Positions 7,106 through 7,970 of a stretch of 7,970 bases of DNA are shown in pieces. Source of the DNA: DATAFF01 sp036257595 (GTDB taxonomy: Bacteria > Pseudomonadota > Alphaproteobacteria > Rhizobiales > Aestuariivirgaceae); NCBI GenBank assembly GCA_036257595.1, contig DATAFF010000093.1, positions 1-7,970 on the forward strand, given 5' to 3'. Position numbers and translations under genes: made by a program. Below the pieces are notes generated by a model, which did no database searches, was not told the DNA's origin, and worked only from the letters and a program-made list of their open reading frames with translations. Within the stretch, counting starts at the first letter, position 1; every line of letters begins with the position of its first letter.

Positions 7106-7919
7106 GGCGCGGGCGAGCACCGGCCGGGGCTTCTCGGTCCGCCGTCAGACCGGCTTCACGACGATCGCGGTCCTGTGCTTCATCATGCTTTATCTGCCGA
7201 TCGCCACGCTCGTCGTCTATTCCTTCAATGCCGGCGTGTCGATCGCGATCTGGGAAGGCTTCTCCTGGCGCTGGTATCAATCGGCCTGGGCCAATGACCA
7301 AGCCCGCGATGCCGCGACGCGGTCGCTGGTGGTCGCCAGCTTCGCGGCGGTGATCGCCACCACCGTCGCCACCATGGCGGCACTCGCCACCACCCGCACC
7401 CGTCCCTATCGCGGGCTTACCGCCGTCTATACCATGATCAACACGCCGCTGATGGTGCCGGAGATCGTCACCGGGGTGGCGCTTCTCATCTTCTTCGCGA
7501 TGATCAAGGTGGCGACCGGCTATTCAGGCCTCGCCTATCTGATCGCGGCGCATTCGGGCTTCTGCATCCCCTTCGCCTATCTGCCGATCCGGGCGCGGCT
7601 CGAAAGCATGGATCTGTCGCTCGAGCGGGCGGCGGCCGACCTCTATGCGACGCCATGGATGACGTTCCGGCGGATCACCCTGCCGCTGATGTGGCCCGGA
7701 ATCATCGCCGGCATGATGCTGGCCTTCGTCATCTCGCTCGACGACGTGGTGATCACCGAGCTCGTCAAGTCGGGCGGCCAGGACACCTTGCCGACCTATA
7801 TGCTCGGTCAACTCAGACGGGTGGTAAATCCCGAAATGAACGCGATCTCGACGGTCTTCCTGGCGATCTCAGTCGCTCTTGTGACGATATTCTTCGTCCT
7901 GAGCCGTCGAAGCGCCTAA
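7098..7919 (+). CDS. ABC importer permease, PotC-like
   Basis: This 273-residue inner-membrane protein is the second channel subunit. Apparent transmembrane segments lie at about 20-43, 76-97, 108-135, 143-164, 198-218 and 248-268. The EAA loop at 177-202 reads ERAAADLYATPWMTF followed by LPLMWPGI, again with tyrosine where the family usually has glycine. VYSFNAG (40-46), MVPEIVTGVALL (119-130) and FVISLDDVVIT (210-220) are classic PotC-group motifs. A GTG at 7062 would add 12 residues deep inside the upstream gene. The ATG at 7098, which overlaps the upstream stop by 8 nt (ATGGCTGA), gives a typical PotC N-terminus and is preferred. The overlap points to translational coupling and equal amounts of the two permeases. 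Confidence 0.92.
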   Translation: MAEARASTGRGFSVRRQTGFTTIAVLCFIMLYLPIATLVVYSFNAGVSIAIWEGFSWRWYQSAWANDQARDAATRSLVVASFAAVIATTVATMAALATTRTRPYRGLTAVYTMINTPLMVPEIVTGVALLIFFAMIKVATGYSGLAYLIAAHSGFCIPFAYLPIRARLESMDLSLERAAADLYATPWMTFRRITLPLMWPGIIAGMMLAFVISLDDVVITELVKSGGQDTLPTYMLGQLRRVVNPEMNAISTVFLAISVALVTIFFVLSRRSA

Positions 7920-7942
7920 GCTCTTCGCCATCCACTCACCGC

Positions 7943-7950
7943 AGGGAGGT
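7943..7950 (+). promoter_or_regulatory. Near-consensus ribosome binding site before the last gene
   Basis: AGGGAGGT, 6 nt before the ATG at 7957, is the best Shine-Dalgarno sequence in the window. High translation suits a periplasmic binding protein, which is normally made in excess over its membrane partners. Confidence 0.75.
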
Positions 7951-7956
7951 ACAATA

Positions 7957-7970
7957 ATGAAGTGGACAGT
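7957..7970 (+). CDS. Start of a gene, probably the periplasmic substrate-binding protein (cut by window edge)
   Basis: Only four complete codons are visible (MKWT). The call rests on context: a strong ribosome binding site, a start 37 nt after the second permease stop, a lysine at position 2 as in many signal peptides, and the absence of a binding-protein gene elsewhere in an otherwise complete importer cluster. A PotD-like extracytoplasmic protein that gives the system its specificity is expected. The product itself cannot be confirmed from these bases. Confidence 0.5.

Noticed and set aside
6035..7120. Long minus-strand open frame of 361 codons opposite the ATPase end and the PotB-like gene
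   Set aside because: It spans two well-supported plus-strand genes, and its product is a low-complexity run of R, E, H, Q and D typical of antisense frames in GC-rich DNA.
7425..7432. GTCTATAC, a second match to GTnTAnAC
   Set aside because: It lies inside the PotC-like coding sequence, and its flanks do not extend the palindrome as those at 566-579 do, so it is probably a chance match.

Overview
The window is a high-GC, densely packed bacterial segment holding most of a histidine-utilisation (hut) locus, followed by a dehydrogenase and a polyamine-type ABC importer. The GC-rich third codon positions, the HutF-type (deiminase) version of the pathway and the style of the genes suggest an alphaproteobacterium, most likely of the Hyphomicrobiales (Rhizobiales). 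This placement rests on recalled resemblance, not on a search.

Layout. Positions 1-553 hold the N-terminal 184 residues of HutF (formimidoylglutamate deiminase) on the minus strand, running off the left edge. Positions 554-612 are the divergent control region, with a near-perfect palindrome (566-579) that fits the operator consensus of HutC-type GntR repressors. From 613 to the right edge every gene is on the plus strand: hutI (imidazolonepropionase), hutC (repressor), hutU (urocanase), a DHRS6/BDH2-like short-chain dehydrogenase, an ABC ATPase of the PotA type, two permeases of the PotB and PotC types, and the first codons of a further gene at 7957 that is probably the periplasmic binding protein. 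hutI/hutC and hutC/hutU overlap by 4 nt, hutU and the dehydrogenase are 18 nt apart, and the two permeases overlap by 8 nt. The largest gap is 53 nt, before the ATPase gene, so the whole stretch could be one operon.

How the genes work together. HutU turns urocanate into imidazolonepropionate, HutI opens the ring to give N-formimidoyl-L-glutamate, and HutF deaminates this to N-formyl-L-glutamate. Histidine ammonia-lyase (HutH) and formylglutamate amidohydrolase (HutG) are not in the window. HutC is expected to bind the hutF-hutI region and to be released by urocanate. The importer probably brings in a small cationic or zwitterionic compound whose breakdown feeds this pathway. The dehydrogenase has the basic pocket residues of an enzyme for a small hydroxy acid. 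Its substrate and that of the transporter cannot be read from sequence.

I see no RNA genes, mobile elements, CRISPR arrays or sizeable repeats. The window is mostly well-known families. The part worth a second look is the coupling of an incomplete hut gene set to this dehydrogenase and transporter.
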